The notes under the pieces were generated by a model. The model had not been told where the DNA came from. It did not search any database and worked only from the letters and a program-made list of their open reading frames with translations. From NCBI GenBank assembly GCA_945835425.1, contig CAMAJC010000014.1, positions 1 to 14,622 on the forward strand: a DNA stretch of 14,622 nucleotides, read 5' to 3'. Origin of the DNA: an uncultured Clostridia bacterium. GTDB lineage: Bacteria; Bacillota; Clostridia; Oscillospirales; Ruminococcaceae. Below are positions 6,578 through 14,140 of this stretch, in pieces. Numbering within the stretch: the stretch's first letter is position 1; every line of letters starts with the position of its first letter. A program made the position numbers and the translations under genes.

Positions 6578-8495
6578 TGAGACCAGCCCTTACCTTTTGC
6601 AGCACGCCGAAAACCCGGTGGACTGGTACCCCTGGGGAGAGGAAGCGTTTAAACGTGCTAAAGCCGAGGACAAGCCGGTTTTTCTCAGCATCGGCTACAG
6701 CACCTGCCACTGGTGCCATGTCATGGCCCACGAAAGCTTCGAGGACCCGCAGGTCGCAGAAATCCTGAACGCCCATTTTATCTCCGTCAAGGTCGACCGG
6801 GAAGAGCGGCCCGATATCGACAGCATCTATATGTCGGTCTGTCAGGCTTTCACCGGCAGCGGCGGCTGGCCGATGAGCATCTTCATGACCCCGGAGCAGA
6901 AGCCGTTTTTCGCCGGGTCGTATTTCCCAAGGAACGCCGGCCGCGGGATGATTGGCTTTCTTGACCTTTTGGAGGTCCTGGCGGAGAAATGGGCGACAAA
7001 CCGGGCGGCACTTGTGGAGACAGGGGACAATGTCGTCGCGGCGCTGAAATCCGAGGCGGAGCAGGAGGAGAAAAACAGCGGAACTGACGAAAAACTCATC
7101 GACGCGGCAGTTTTGCTGTTTCAGCGCAGCTTTGATGAAAAGTACGGCGGCTTTGGGCGTGTGCCGAAATTCCCGGCTCCGCATAATCTCCTGTTCCTCA
7201 TGCAGCAATATGAAAAAAACGAGGACAAAACAGCCCTCGCGATGGCCGAAAAGACGCTCACACAGATGTACCGCGGCGGCATATTTGACCATATTGGGTA
7301 CGGTTTTTCCCGCTATTCGACCGACGAGCGGTTTTTGGCGCCCCATTTTGAAAAGATGCTGTACGATAACGCTCTGCTGATGCTGGCTTACTGTCAGGCT
7401 TATTCGCTCACAAAGAAGCCGGTTTATCTGGGCGTCGCGCAGAAAACCGCGCAATATCTGCTCCGGGAGATGGTCGCTCCGGACGGCGGCTTTTACAGCG
7501 CACAGGACGCCGACAGCGAGGGCGAAGAAGGAAAATACTACCTCTTTACGCCTGCAGAAATTCAGTCAATTTTGGGAGAAGAAAGTGCAGCTTTCTGCAA
7601 ACACTATGACATTACCGCGCGCGGCAATTTCGAGGGAAAAAGCATCCCGAACCTCCTTTTAAATGAACATTGGGAGCAGGAACCCTTTGCCCGGTTCCTC
7701 CCGCAGGTATACGCTTACCGGAAAGGGCGCACCCATCTCCATCTGGACGACAAGATTCTGACCGCCTGGAACGGGCTGGCGATCGCGGCCATGGCGGCGC
7801 TTTACCGGGTCAGCGGGGAACAGGAATATCTGGACGCAGCCGTGCGGGCAGAGCGGTTTCTGGCGGAAAACCTTTCCGATGGGGACACGCTTTTTGTCAG
7901 CTTCCGGGACGGGAAGAAAGGCGGAAAGGGTTTTCTCGATGATTATGCCGCTTATATCTTTGCGCTTTTGGCCCTTTATGAAGCGGCCTATGAACCGGCG
8001 TATTTAGAGAGGGCGCAGTGCCTTTGCCGAAAGGCGCTGGGCAGTTTCCTGGATGAAACGCAGGGCGGTTTTTATCTCTATGGGTCGGAAAATGAACAGC
8101 TGATTACCCGGCCAAAGGAAACTTATGACGGGGCGATGCCCTGCGGGAATTCGCTGATGGCCTATAATCTGGTGCGGCTGTATCTGCTGACCGGCAGGTA
8201 CGGTGAGGAGGCAGAGCGCCAGCTTTCCTTTATGTCCGGCGCCGTCCGCCGCTATCCTACCGACAGCAGCTTTTTCCTGACCGCCCTTTCGGATTTCCTT
8301 GACCCGCCGGAAAAGATCACGGTTGTTCCTAAAAATCGGGAGGACCTGCGCGGGCTTTCGCTCCGGGTGCCTTTGAGCGCGGCGGTCGCGGTTTTGGACG
8401 GGCCGAATGAGGAATACCGGCTGATAAACGACCGCACGACTTACTATGTCTGCAAAAACCGCAGCTGTCTGCCGCCGGTAAACGAGCCGGAATAA
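6558..8495 (+). CDS. YyaL/SPATA20-type protein: thioredoxin-like (DUF255) plus alpha-barrel domain
   Basis: A 645-residue cytosolic protein. The N-terminal DUF255 domain begins with the family signature SPYLLQHAENPVDWYPWG (10-27) and carries a redox-type C50-H-W-C53 motif, followed by VDREERPDID and GGWPMSIFMTPE. The rest (about 200-645) resembles an (alpha/alpha)6 barrel of the glycosidase/epimerase type, with YDNALLMLAY and LTAWNGLAIAAMA helices. It ends with the conserved YVCKNRSCLPPV. The family (bacterial YyaL, mammalian SPATA20) is widespread, but its reaction is not established to my knowledge. I start at ATG 6558, ten bases after AAAGGA; ATG 6549 is only one base from that site. The overlap with the Rieske gene implies one operon and perhaps a shared redox or stress role. 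Confidence 0.93.
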   Translation: MANHLNNETSPYLLQHAENPVDWYPWGEEAFKRAKAEDKPVFLSIGYSTCHWCHVMAHESFEDPQVAEILNAHFISVKVDREERPDIDSIYMSVCQAFTGSGGWPMSIFMTPEQKPFFAGSYFPRNAGRGMIGFLDLLEVLAEKWATNRAALVETGDNVVAALKSEAEQEEKNSGTDEKLIDAAVLLFQRSFDEKYGGFGRVPKFPAPHNLLFLMQQYEKNEDKTALAMAEKTLTQMYRGGIFDHIGYGFSRYSTDERFLAPHFEKMLYDNALLMLAYCQAYSLTKKPVYLGVAQKTAQYLLREMVAPDGGFYSAQDADSEGEEGKYYLFTPAEIQSILGEESAAFCKHYDITARGNFEGKSIPNLLLNEHWEQEPFARFLPQVYAYRKGRTHLHLDDKILTAWNGLAIAAMAALYRVSGEQEYLDAAVRAERFLAENLSDGDTLFVSFRDGKKGGKGFLDDYAAYIFALLALYEAAYEPAYLERAQCLCRKALGSFLDETQGGFYLYGSENEQLITRPKETYDGAMPCGNSLMAYNLVRLYLLTGRYGEEAERQLSFMSGAVRRYPTDSSFFLTALSDFLDPPEKITVVPKNREDLRGLSLRVPLSAAVAVLDGPNEEYRLINDRTTYYVCKNRSCLPPVNEPE

Positions 8496-8498
8496 AAA

Positions 8499-8522
8499 CG
8501 GACGGGATTGATTTCCCGTCCG
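8499..8522 (-). terminator. Terminator between convergent genes
   Basis: A perfect nine-base stem CGGACGGGA (8499-8507) / TCCCGTCCG (8514-8522) with a six-base loop. Read on the minus strand it is followed by five Ts (the A-run at 8494-8498), so it mainly ends the methyltransferase transcript. On the plus strand only a weak T-rich tail follows, but it may also limit read-through from the YyaL-type gene. Confidence 0.82.
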
Positions 8523-8529
8523 GTACATA

Positions 8530-9255
8530 TTATTTGACCGCTTTTATAATCATCGTACTGCCGTTTTGATACAGAACGTCGACCTGCCGGAACCCGGCAT
8601 TTTGAAGCAGTTCCCGTTGATGGGGCAGGGTCAGGGGAATATCGATATGGACAAAGACGTCCTCCGGAATATTGTTCCGCTGCCGGCGGTATTCGTATCC
8701 TTCCATGCAGAGCCGCTCCTCCTCGTCACAGCAGGCAATATAATCGCACTCGAGGTAATACCCGTCGGGTTTCAGCGCGCGATATAGCTTCTCGTAGATT
8801 TTCTGCTTTTTCTCTGGCTTAAAGTGGTGGAGCGTTTCAAAGGAAAGCGCCGCGTCATAACAGCTTTCCGGGAACGGGCAGACAAAATAGTCGGCCTCTA
8901 TGAGTTTTATATCTTTGTCCGGGTATTTCTCCCGCAGTTTTTGCAGCATCGGCCCGGACAGGTCAATGCCCGTAACCGCTGCGTCCGGGAACCGCCGGTA
9001 GATCGACTCCAGCTCCAGCCCGGTTCCGCAGCCGATATCCAGCAGATTATGGAGTCCATCATCCAAATAACCGGCGATATGGGCATACTCTTCCGGCCAG
9101 TGGGTCAGGTGATTCTCGTCATATCCCGCGACCCTTTTGGCAAAAAAGTCCGCCATCTCCTCCGCAGGATTATCCTTCACCGCGTCCAGCCATTCCTTTA
9201 GCTCCCGCAGGTATTTTTCCGTTTCCTGCGGCGTCATGCTTTTGCTTTCCAGCAT
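8530..9255 (-). CDS. Class I SAM-dependent methyltransferase
   Basis: A 241-residue soluble protein, the only gene on the minus strand. SAM-binding motif I is LLDIGCGTGLELE (71-83), followed by VTGIDLSGPMLQKL (motif II with the acidic ribose ligand), an acidic post-strand EADYF, and FETLHHF as motif IV/V. This is the methyltransferase domain 11/25 pattern; the target, small molecule or otherwise, cannot be read from the sequence. An N-terminal helical extension of about 60 residues could form a substrate lid. The start is well supported by TAAGGAGG seven bases upstream on the minus strand, rather than an internal Met7. It is transcribed from its own promoter (9277-9304) and divergently from the DUF1538 operon. 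Confidence 0.92.
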   Translation of the reverse strand: MLESKSMTPQETEKYLRELKEWLDAVKDNPAEEMADFFAKRVAGYDENHLTHWPEEYAHIAGYLDDGLHNLLDIGCGTGLELESIYRRFPDAAVTGIDLSGPMLQKLREKYPDKDIKLIEADYFVCPFPESCYDAALSFETLHHFKPEKKQKIYEKLYRALKPDGYYLECDYIACCDEEERLCMEGYEYRRQRNNIPEDVFVHIDIPLTLPHQRELLQNAGFRQVDVLYQNGSTMIIKAVK

Positions 9256-9276
9256 AGGAACACCTCCTTACTTTTT

Positions 9277-9304
9277 ATTATATATGAGAATTTCCGTTTG
9301 TAAA
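9277..9304 (-). promoter_or_regulatory. SigA-type promoter of the methyltransferase gene
   Basis: Read on the minus strand: TTTACA (9304-9299), a 16-base spacer, TATAAT (9282-9277). The start of transcription would fall near 9270, giving a very short leader containing the TAAGGAGG ribosome binding site. Confidence 0.75.
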
Positions 9305-9356
9305 GGATAAGGACCGTTATGAAACAAAATGGCGTCGTGTTCCCATCCGTCGTTTT

Positions 9357-9382
9357 AATATTCAGTAAATATTCTGTAACAT
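9357..9382. promoter_or_regulatory. Two overlapping CodY-like boxes
   Basis: Bases 9357-9371 match the published CodY consensus AATTTTCWGAAAATT at 12 of 15 positions, and 9368-9382 match at 11 of 15. They arise from an 11-base tandem direct repeat (9358-9368 and 9369-9379, one difference), so both boxes face the same side of the helix. AATATT-CAGTA-AATATT (9357-9373) is also a perfect short inverted repeat. They lie about 58-69 bases before the expected start of the DUF1538 operon. Binding is inferred only; AT-rich promoter DNA produces such matches by chance. Confidence 0.4.
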
Positions 9383-9396
9383 TGGCCAAAATCCTG

Positions 9397-9426
9397 CTGA
9401 CAAATCCCGGAAAAGTGTGGTATAAT
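9397..9426 (+). promoter_or_regulatory. Promoter of the DUF1538-P-II operon
   Basis: CTGACA (9397-9402), an 18-base spacer and TATAAT (9421-9426) preceded by TGG, i.e. an extended -10 (TGnTATAAT). The transcript would start near 9433. An 8-base direct repeat TCTTTATA (9426-9433 and 9436-9443) lies over the start site and could be an operator. Confidence 0.78.
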
Positions 9427-9477
9427 CTTTATAGGTCTTTATACAATCTTAATGTCTGGTGATAAAGGGGTGGGATT

Positions 9478-11037
9478 TTGAAAGGGAACGCACAATTTAT
9501 TCATGAGAAATTGCATGAAAAACTGAGGGAAAAGCTGACGGAATCGCTGCAGGCGGTGCTGCCGATTGTGGCAATCGTATTGGTGCTCTGCTTTTCCATC
9601 TCGCCGATCTCGCCCAGCATCCTGCTCAGCTATCTGATCGGTGCGGTGCTCATCATCATCGGGATGATGTTTTTCACTTTGGGCGCGGAGATGTCCATGA
9701 GCCCGATGGGGGAAAAGATCGGCGCCAGCATGACCCGGACGAAGAAACTCTGGTTTATCGTTCTGGTTTCCTTCTGTCTGGGCGTCATTATTACGATTTC
9801 GGAGCCGGATTTGCAGGTGCTGGCGAATCAGGTCCCGTCCGTCCCGAACGCCGTGCTGATCGGCGCGGTAGCCGTCGGGGTCGGCGCATTTCTGGTCATC
9901 GCCCTGCTGCGGATCCTGTTCGGCAAGGCGCTGCCGCCGATGCTGGTGGTGTTTTATGCGATTGTCTTTATTTTAGCCTGCTTTGTGCCGAAGGACTTTC
10001 TCAGCGTCGCGTTCGATTCCGGCGGCGTCACGACCGGCCCGATGACCGTCCCGTTTATTATGGCGCTGGGCGTCGGTATCGCGGCCATCCGCAGCGACCG
10101 CCACGCGGCGGATGACTCCTTCGGTCTGGTCGCCCTGTGCTCAATTGGGCCGATTCTGGCGGTATTGGTGCTGGGAATGATCTATAAACCGGAGGAAAGC
10201 GCCTATTCGGCCTACATTATCCCGGAGGTTGCCGATTCCGGCGAGCTTTGGCAGATGTTTTTATCCGGCTTTCCGACCTACATAAAGGAAATTGCCCTTT
10301 CGCTGCTGCCGATTGTCATCTTTTTCGGCGTTTTTCAGGTCGTTTCTTTAAAACTGAACAAGCGCAACCTGGTCAAGATCATTATCGGCCTGGTGTACAC
10401 CTATATCGGGCTGGTGCTGTTCCTGACCGGCGCAAATGTCGGGTTCATGCCTGCGGGCAACTACCTGGGACAGGTGCTGGCAGGCGGAAAATACCCCTGG
10501 GTGCTGGTGCCGATTGCCATGCTGATCGGTTACTTTATCGTCCGTGCGGAGCCTGCGGTCTACGTCCTCAACAAGCAGGTCGAGGAGATCACCGACGGTG
10601 CAATCTCCGCCCATGCCATGGGCACAGCCCTGTCGATCGGCGTTTCGGTATCGGTCGGGCTGGCGATGGTGCGGGTGCTGACAGGGATTTCGATCATGTG
10701 GTTTTTGGTACCGGGCTATGCGGTCGCCATTGGGATTTCCTTCTTTGTGCCGAAAATCTATACGGCGATTGCCTTCGACTCGGGCGGCGTCGCGTCCGGC
10801 CCGATGACGGCGACCTTCCTGCTGCCGCTGGCGCAGGGTGCCTGCGTGGCGGTCGGCGGCAATATCGTCACCGACGCATTCGGCGTGGTGGCGATGGTCG
10901 CCATGACCCCTCTGATCACAGTCCAGCTTATGGGGCTGGTATCGGTCGTGAGACAGCGCAGGGCAAAACCGGTTATCGCTGTATCCGGCCGGTCGGCGCT
11001 GGATATGCTGGGTGACGACGCGATTATTGAGCTGTGA
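9478..11037 (+). CDS. DUF1538 family membrane protein (putative transporter), duplicated
   Basis: A 519-residue polytopic inner-membrane protein with roughly a dozen or more hydrophobic helices. It contains two homologous DUF1538 halves: SEPDLQVLANQV (E109-P110) matches AEPAVYVLNKQV (E358-P359); AFDSGGVTTGPMT (178-190) matches AFDSGGVASGPMT (432-444); and DSFGLVALCSIGP matches DAFGVVAMVAMTP. The Gly-rich polar motifs inside hydrophobic surroundings look like the re-entrant or broken helices of secondary transporters, but no substrate is known to me. The start is a TTG at 9478 with AAAGGGGTGG just upstream; no ATG precedes the first membrane helix, and stop codons lie in frame upstream. The N-terminal 20 residues are amphipathic and charged (HEKLHEKLREKL). 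The P-II-like gene follows after 21 bases, so this is an operon. Confidence 0.9.
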   Translation: MKGNAQFIHEKLHEKLREKLTESLQAVLPIVAIVLVLCFSISPISPSILLSYLIGAVLIIIGMMFFTLGAEMSMSPMGEKIGASMTRTKKLWFIVLVSFCLGVIITISEPDLQVLANQVPSVPNAVLIGAVAVGVGAFLVIALLRILFGKALPPMLVVFYAIVFILACFVPKDFLSVAFDSGGVTTGPMTVPFIMALGVGIAAIRSDRHAADDSFGLVALCSIGPILAVLVLGMIYKPEESAYSAYIIPEVADSGELWQMFLSGFPTYIKEIALSLLPIVIFFGVFQVVSLKLNKRNLVKIIIGLVYTYIGLVLFLTGANVGFMPAGNYLGQVLAGGKYPWVLVPIAMLIGYFIVRAEPAVYVLNKQVEEITDGAISAHAMGTALSIGVSVSVGLAMVRVLTGISIMWFLVPGYAVAIGISFFVPKIYTAIAFDSGGVASGPMTATFLLPLAQGACVAVGGNIVTDAFGVVAMVAMTPLITVQLMGLVSVVRQRRAKPVIAVSGRSALDMLGDDAIIEL

Positions 11038-11058
11038 CGCGGACAGAAAGGAGTACCT

Positions 11059-11748
11059 ATGAGTGAACTGAGCCTGATGATCACCATCGTGGACCGGCAG
11101 CACACCCGCCGTTTTATCGAGTTTTATGAACGCAGCAGCGTAACGAAGCTGCTGGCGACAGTCGGCCGCGGCACGGCAGCCAGCGAGATTCTGGACTATT
11201 TCGGGCTGGAGGACAACGAAAAGACCATCCTTTTTTCCGTCCTGACCGGCGAGGTCTGGAAACAGGTCCGGCGCGGACTGCAAAGCGAGATGCAGATCGA
11301 CGTCCCCGGCACCGGCATCGCCTTTACTATCCCGCTGAGCAGTATCGGCGGCAAAAAACAGCTGCAGTTTTTGACCGATGGACAGAATTTTGTCAAAGGG
11401 GAGGAGACTACCTTGAAGGAAACGAAGAATGAGCTGCTGGTGGTGGTCGCCAACCAGGGCTATACCGAGATGATTATGGATGCGGCGAGGGGCATGGGCG
11501 CAGGCGGCGGCACCGTTATCCACGCCAAGGGCACCGGCATGGAAAAAGCCGAGCAGTTTCTGGGCGTATCGCTGGCGTCGGAGAAGGAAATGGTCTTTAT
11601 CGTCGTCAAACGGGAGGACAAAAACGCCGTGATGCGGGCGATCATGGAAAAGGCCGGGCTGTCCAGCAAGGCCAAAAGCATCGTCTTTTCCCTTCCGGTC
11701 ACCAGCACCGCCGGTATGCGGTTGATGGAAGCCGAGGATGATGAATAA
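11059..11748 (+). CDS. Tandem P-II-like signalling protein
   Basis: A 229-residue soluble protein containing two P-II-fold (GlnB-like) repeats. Repeat 1 (about 4-105) starts LSLMITIVDRQ and has VGRGTAASEILDYFGL and a strand/helix TILFSVLTGEVWKQVRRGL. Repeat 2 (about 124-223) starts NELLVVVANQG and has HAKGTGMEKAEQFLGV and MVFIVVKREDKNAVMRAIM. P-II proteins are usually about 110 residues and act as trimers that sense ATP/ADP, 2-oxoglutarate or other small effectors and bind transporters or enzymes; two fused repeats imply a modified assembly. No typical uridylylated Tyr in a long T-loop is evident, so canonical GlnD control is unlikely. AAAGGAG lies seven bases before ATG 11059. Its tight pairing with the DUF1538 gene suggests that it regulates that membrane protein. 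A terminator follows at 11758. Confidence 0.85.
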   Translation: MSELSLMITIVDRQHTRRFIEFYERSSVTKLLATVGRGTAASEILDYFGLEDNEKTILFSVLTGEVWKQVRRGLQSEMQIDVPGTGIAFTIPLSSIGGKKQLQFLTDGQNFVKGEETTLKETKNELLVVVANQGYTEMIMDAARGMGAGGGTVIHAKGTGMEKAEQFLGVSLASEKEMVFIVVKREDKNAVMRAIMEKAGLSSKAKSIVFSLPVTSTAGMRLMEAEDDE

Positions 11749-11757
11749 ATAAAATTG

Positions 11758-11792
11758 TCCCGTCACTTCAGTAAAAGCGGCGGGATATTTTT
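11758..11792 (+). terminator. Terminator of the DUF1538-P-II operon
   Basis: TCCCGTC (11758-11764) pairs with GGCGGGA (11779-11785) with one G-T pair and a 14-base loop, followed by TATTTTT (11786-11792). It lies ten bases after the P-II-like stop codon. Confidence 0.8.
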
Positions 11793-11842
11793 GCAAACAG
11801 CTGCAAAATTGCGCCATATCCGGACAAATCCGCCTTTTTTAC

Positions 11843-11871
11843 TGGACAAACGGGGACATATCCTGTATAAT
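11843..11871 (+). promoter_or_regulatory. SigA-type promoter of the DivIVA-like gene
   Basis: TGGACA (11843-11848), a 17-base spacer and TATAAT (11866-11871). The start would fall near 11878, which argues against the upstream ATG at 11892 and for ATG 11916 as the translation start. Confidence 0.8.
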
Positions 11872-11915
11872 AAAAAAGAATAGTTTCGGAAATGGACGTA
11901 AAGGACGGCGAGAAA

Positions 11916-12665
11916 ATGGAATCGGGCGAGAAATTCAAAAAAGCGGTCATCGGCGGTTTTGATAAGGCCGATGTCATGAATTATTTTGAGAAGATGCAGA
12001 AAAAGCACCGGGAGGAAACGGCCGCCCTGAAAGAGGAGCTGGCCCTGCTGCGCCAGAGCACAAGCGCCCTCCAGAACCAGTGCAGCGATCAGTCGGACAC
12101 CATCGAGGAGCTGACCTCCACCCTCTCGGTAAACCGTACGACGATCGAGGAACAGGATAAATCCCTGTCGGCCCTGCGAAAGAAAAACGAGGAGCTGCAG
12201 CGGGAGCTGTCGGCCCAAAAGGCGCTGAATACCGAGCTGCAGATGAAAAAGAATGTGCTGGAAGAAAACGTCAAAACCCTGACGGCCAAAAACCAGCAGG
12301 TCGAATCGGAGCTGGCGGACGTCACCGCCCGGTTTGCCGAGCGGACCGGCATCGAGATCGGCGAGCTGCTGATCGAAGCCAAAATAAACGCCCGCAAGAT
12401 CATCGAAAAGGCGAAGTCCGAGGCCGAGCAGATCCGCGACGAATACAGCCGCCAGTGCGGCGAAGCGGAGACCCGGTTTTCCGGGCTGAACGAACAGCTG
12501 ACCGGTGTCGAGGAGCACTTCCGCGTCGTTTCGGCGGAGGCGATTGCCGAGCTGGAGCGGGTGCGCAGCGAACTGACCAATATCCAGGAGGGCTTCGTCT
12601 CCCAGTCGGAGCAGGCAAAGGCCGAAACCAAAGCGCTCAACGCCGACCAGACGATGATGCCGTAA
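11916..12665 (+). CDS. DivIVA-like coiled-coil protein
   Basis: A 249-residue, almost wholly helical cytosolic protein. The first 28 residues (FKKAVIGGFDKADVMNYFEKM) resemble the short N-terminal DivIVA/GpsB-type membrane- and partner-binding segment (Gly-Tyr/Phe-Asp...Val...Phe). A long Glu/Lys/Leu-rich coiled coil spans about 29-140, and GELLIEAKINARKIIEKAK (149-167) resembles the second DivIVA coiled-coil segment; a further helical tail follows. Proteins of this type act as scaffolds in cell division, polarity or wall growth; the partner is not known, and the match outside the N-terminus is generic coiled coil. ATG 11916 has AAAGGA ten bases upstream; ATG 11892 lacks a site and would leave only about 14 bases of leader. 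Monocistronic, with its own promoter and terminator. Confidence 0.78.
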   Translation: MESGEKFKKAVIGGFDKADVMNYFEKMQKKHREETAALKEELALLRQSTSALQNQCSDQSDTIEELTSTLSVNRTTIEEQDKSLSALRKKNEELQRELSAQKALNTELQMKKNVLEENVKTLTAKNQQVESELADVTARFAERTGIEIGELLIEAKINARKIIEKAKSEAEQIRDEYSRQCGEAETRFSGLNEQLTGVEEHFRVVSAEAIAELERVRSELTNIQEGFVSQSEQAKAETKALNADQTMMP

Positions 12666-12685
12666 AAACTGCAGAATAGAAACGG

Positions 12686-12709
12686 AAAGGGGCACTTTTG
12701 CCCCTTTTT
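12686..12709 (+). terminator. Terminator after the DivIVA-like gene
   Basis: GGGGCA (12689-12694) pairs with TGCCCC (12699-12704) around a CTTT loop, extended by AAA/TTT, and followed by TTTTT (12705-12709). A textbook intrinsic terminator. Confidence 0.9.
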
Positions 12710-12756
12710 CTGTGTCGGTGGAATTTGTGTTACCGTTTATATTAAGGAGATTTTCT

Positions 12757-14136
12757 ATGAAACAGTCGATGTTTAAGGACCGCGCATTTTTGCGGACGCT
12801 GGCGACCCTGATGATTCCGATGGTCGCCCAAAACCTCATTTCTCTGGCGGCGCAGATGATGGACAGCCTGATGCTGGGCAAACTGGGCCAGATCGAGCTG
12901 TCGGCCTCCTCTCTGGCCAACCAGCCGTTTTTTATCTTTAACCTGCTGATCTTCGGCATGGCTTCCGGCTCCAGCGTCCTCAACGCCCAATTCTGGGGAA
13001 AAGGGGACGTCCGCTCGGTCAAAATCGTCATTTCGATCTGCTTAAAAGTCGCCCTGACCGTCAGTATCCTCCTCAGCGCCGCGGTCATGATTTTTCCGGA
13101 AACGGTCATGCGGATTTATACCAACGACCCGGAGATCATCGCGGCCGGTGTTTCCTACCTGCGGATTATCGGCTGGTGCTACATCTTCTACGGCCTGTCG
13201 GGCACCCTGCTCACCACCGTGCGCAGCGTCGGCATCGTCCGCATTGCGGTCGTCGACTCGGTCTTTTCGCTGGTCTGCAATATCACGCTGAACTATATCC
13301 TGATTTTCGGCCACCTCGGTTTCCCGGCCATGGGCATCCGCGGCGCGGCCATCGCGACGGTCATCACCCGCATAGGCGACGCGGTGCTCGTCCTTAGCTA
13401 CATCCTCTTTATCGACAAGAAACTGCGGATTAAGGTAAGGGACATTCTGGACTTTGACAGCGCGCTCCTAAAAAACTACCTGAAAAACGGCCTGCCGGTC
13501 GCCTTTAACGAGGTGTTCTGGTCGGTGGGCGTTTCGATTCAGTCGATGGTACTGGGCAGACTGGGTGCGGACGTTGTCTCTGCCAGCCAGATCGCCTCGA
13601 TCGTCCAGCAATTCTCCACCGTCCTCATCTTCGGCGTCGCCAACGCAGCCGCCATCATCATCGGCAACGATATCGGCGCAGGCAAGATGGAACAGGCGCA
13701 GCTCCGGGTCAAATGGTTCCGGATTATGGCCGTTGTGCTGGGCATTTTTGCGGCAGGGCTGGTGCTGCTGATCGCAAGGCCGGTCGTAAGTTTTTACAAT
13801 ATCCCCGAGGAAACAAAAGAGCTTGCCGTCCAGATGATGCGGATTCTGGCGCTGATGGTCTTTTTCATCTCCCAGACCGGTATCGGCGTTGTCGGGCTGC
13901 TGCGCGGCGGCGGAGACCCGCGGTTTGCGCTGTTTGTCGACCTGGCAGGGCTGTGGCTGTTCGCGACCCCGGCGGCGATTCTGTCGGCCTTTGTTTTCCA
14001 TGCGCCGGTGCTGGTCGTCTATCTCTGCACCAGGATGGATGAGCCGATCAAGATGCTGATGATCGCCTGGCGGATGCGCAACAACAACTGGATGAAGGAC
14101 GTAACCGCCGACGGCGCTGCGAAAGAAGGAGCCTAA
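12757..14136 (+). CDS. MATE-family efflux transporter
   Basis: A 459-residue inner-membrane protein with about 12 predicted helices in two homologous halves, the normal size for the multidrug and toxin extrusion family. Typical features are the N-terminal IPMVAQNLISLAAQMMDSLM helix, GxxxLAxQPFFIF, VLNAQFWGKGD at the end of helix 2, and GAGKMEQAQL-type repeats of the same motif in the second half (IGNDIGAGKMEQA). MATE pumps export cationic drugs, metabolites or peptides using a Na+ or H+ gradient; the substrate cannot be told. ATG 12757 is set by AAGGAG seven bases upstream; an in-frame GTG at 12712 abuts the previous terminator and is not used. I see no convincing promoter in 12710-12756, so expression may rely on read-through or an atypical promoter. 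The next gene starts four bases after the stop. Confidence 0.93.
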   Translation: MKQSMFKDRAFLRTLATLMIPMVAQNLISLAAQMMDSLMLGKLGQIELSASSLANQPFFIFNLLIFGMASGSSVLNAQFWGKGDVRSVKIVISICLKVALTVSILLSAAVMIFPETVMRIYTNDPEIIAAGVSYLRIIGWCYIFYGLSGTLLTTVRSVGIVRIAVVDSVFSLVCNITLNYILIFGHLGFPAMGIRGAAIATVITRIGDAVLVLSYILFIDKKLRIKVRDILDFDSALLKNYLKNGLPVAFNEVFWSVGVSIQSMVLGRLGADVVSASQIASIVQQFSTVLIFGVANAAAIIIGNDIGAGKMEQAQLRVKWFRIMAVVLGIFAAGLVLLIARPVVSFYNIPEETKELAVQMMRILALMVFFISQTGIGVVGLLRGGGDPRFALFVDLAGLWLFATPAAILSAFVFHAPVLVVYLCTRMDEPIKMLMIAWRMRNNNWMKDVTADGAAKEGA

Positions 14137-14140
14137 ACAG

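Noticed and set aside
10348..11817. Long minus-strand open frame under the DUF1538 and P-II-like genes
   Set aside because: Runs across two real genes and their terminator; His/Asp/Arg/Gln-rich nonsense translation with no motif.
12738..12743. TATATT as a -10 box for the MATE gene
   Set aside because: No -35 at suitable distance, and transcription would start after the ribosome binding site at 12744-12749.
11763..13109. Minus-strand open frame of 448 codons across the DivIVA-like and MATE genes
   Set aside because: It reads through two terminators and a promoter of the plus strand and shows no family signature.
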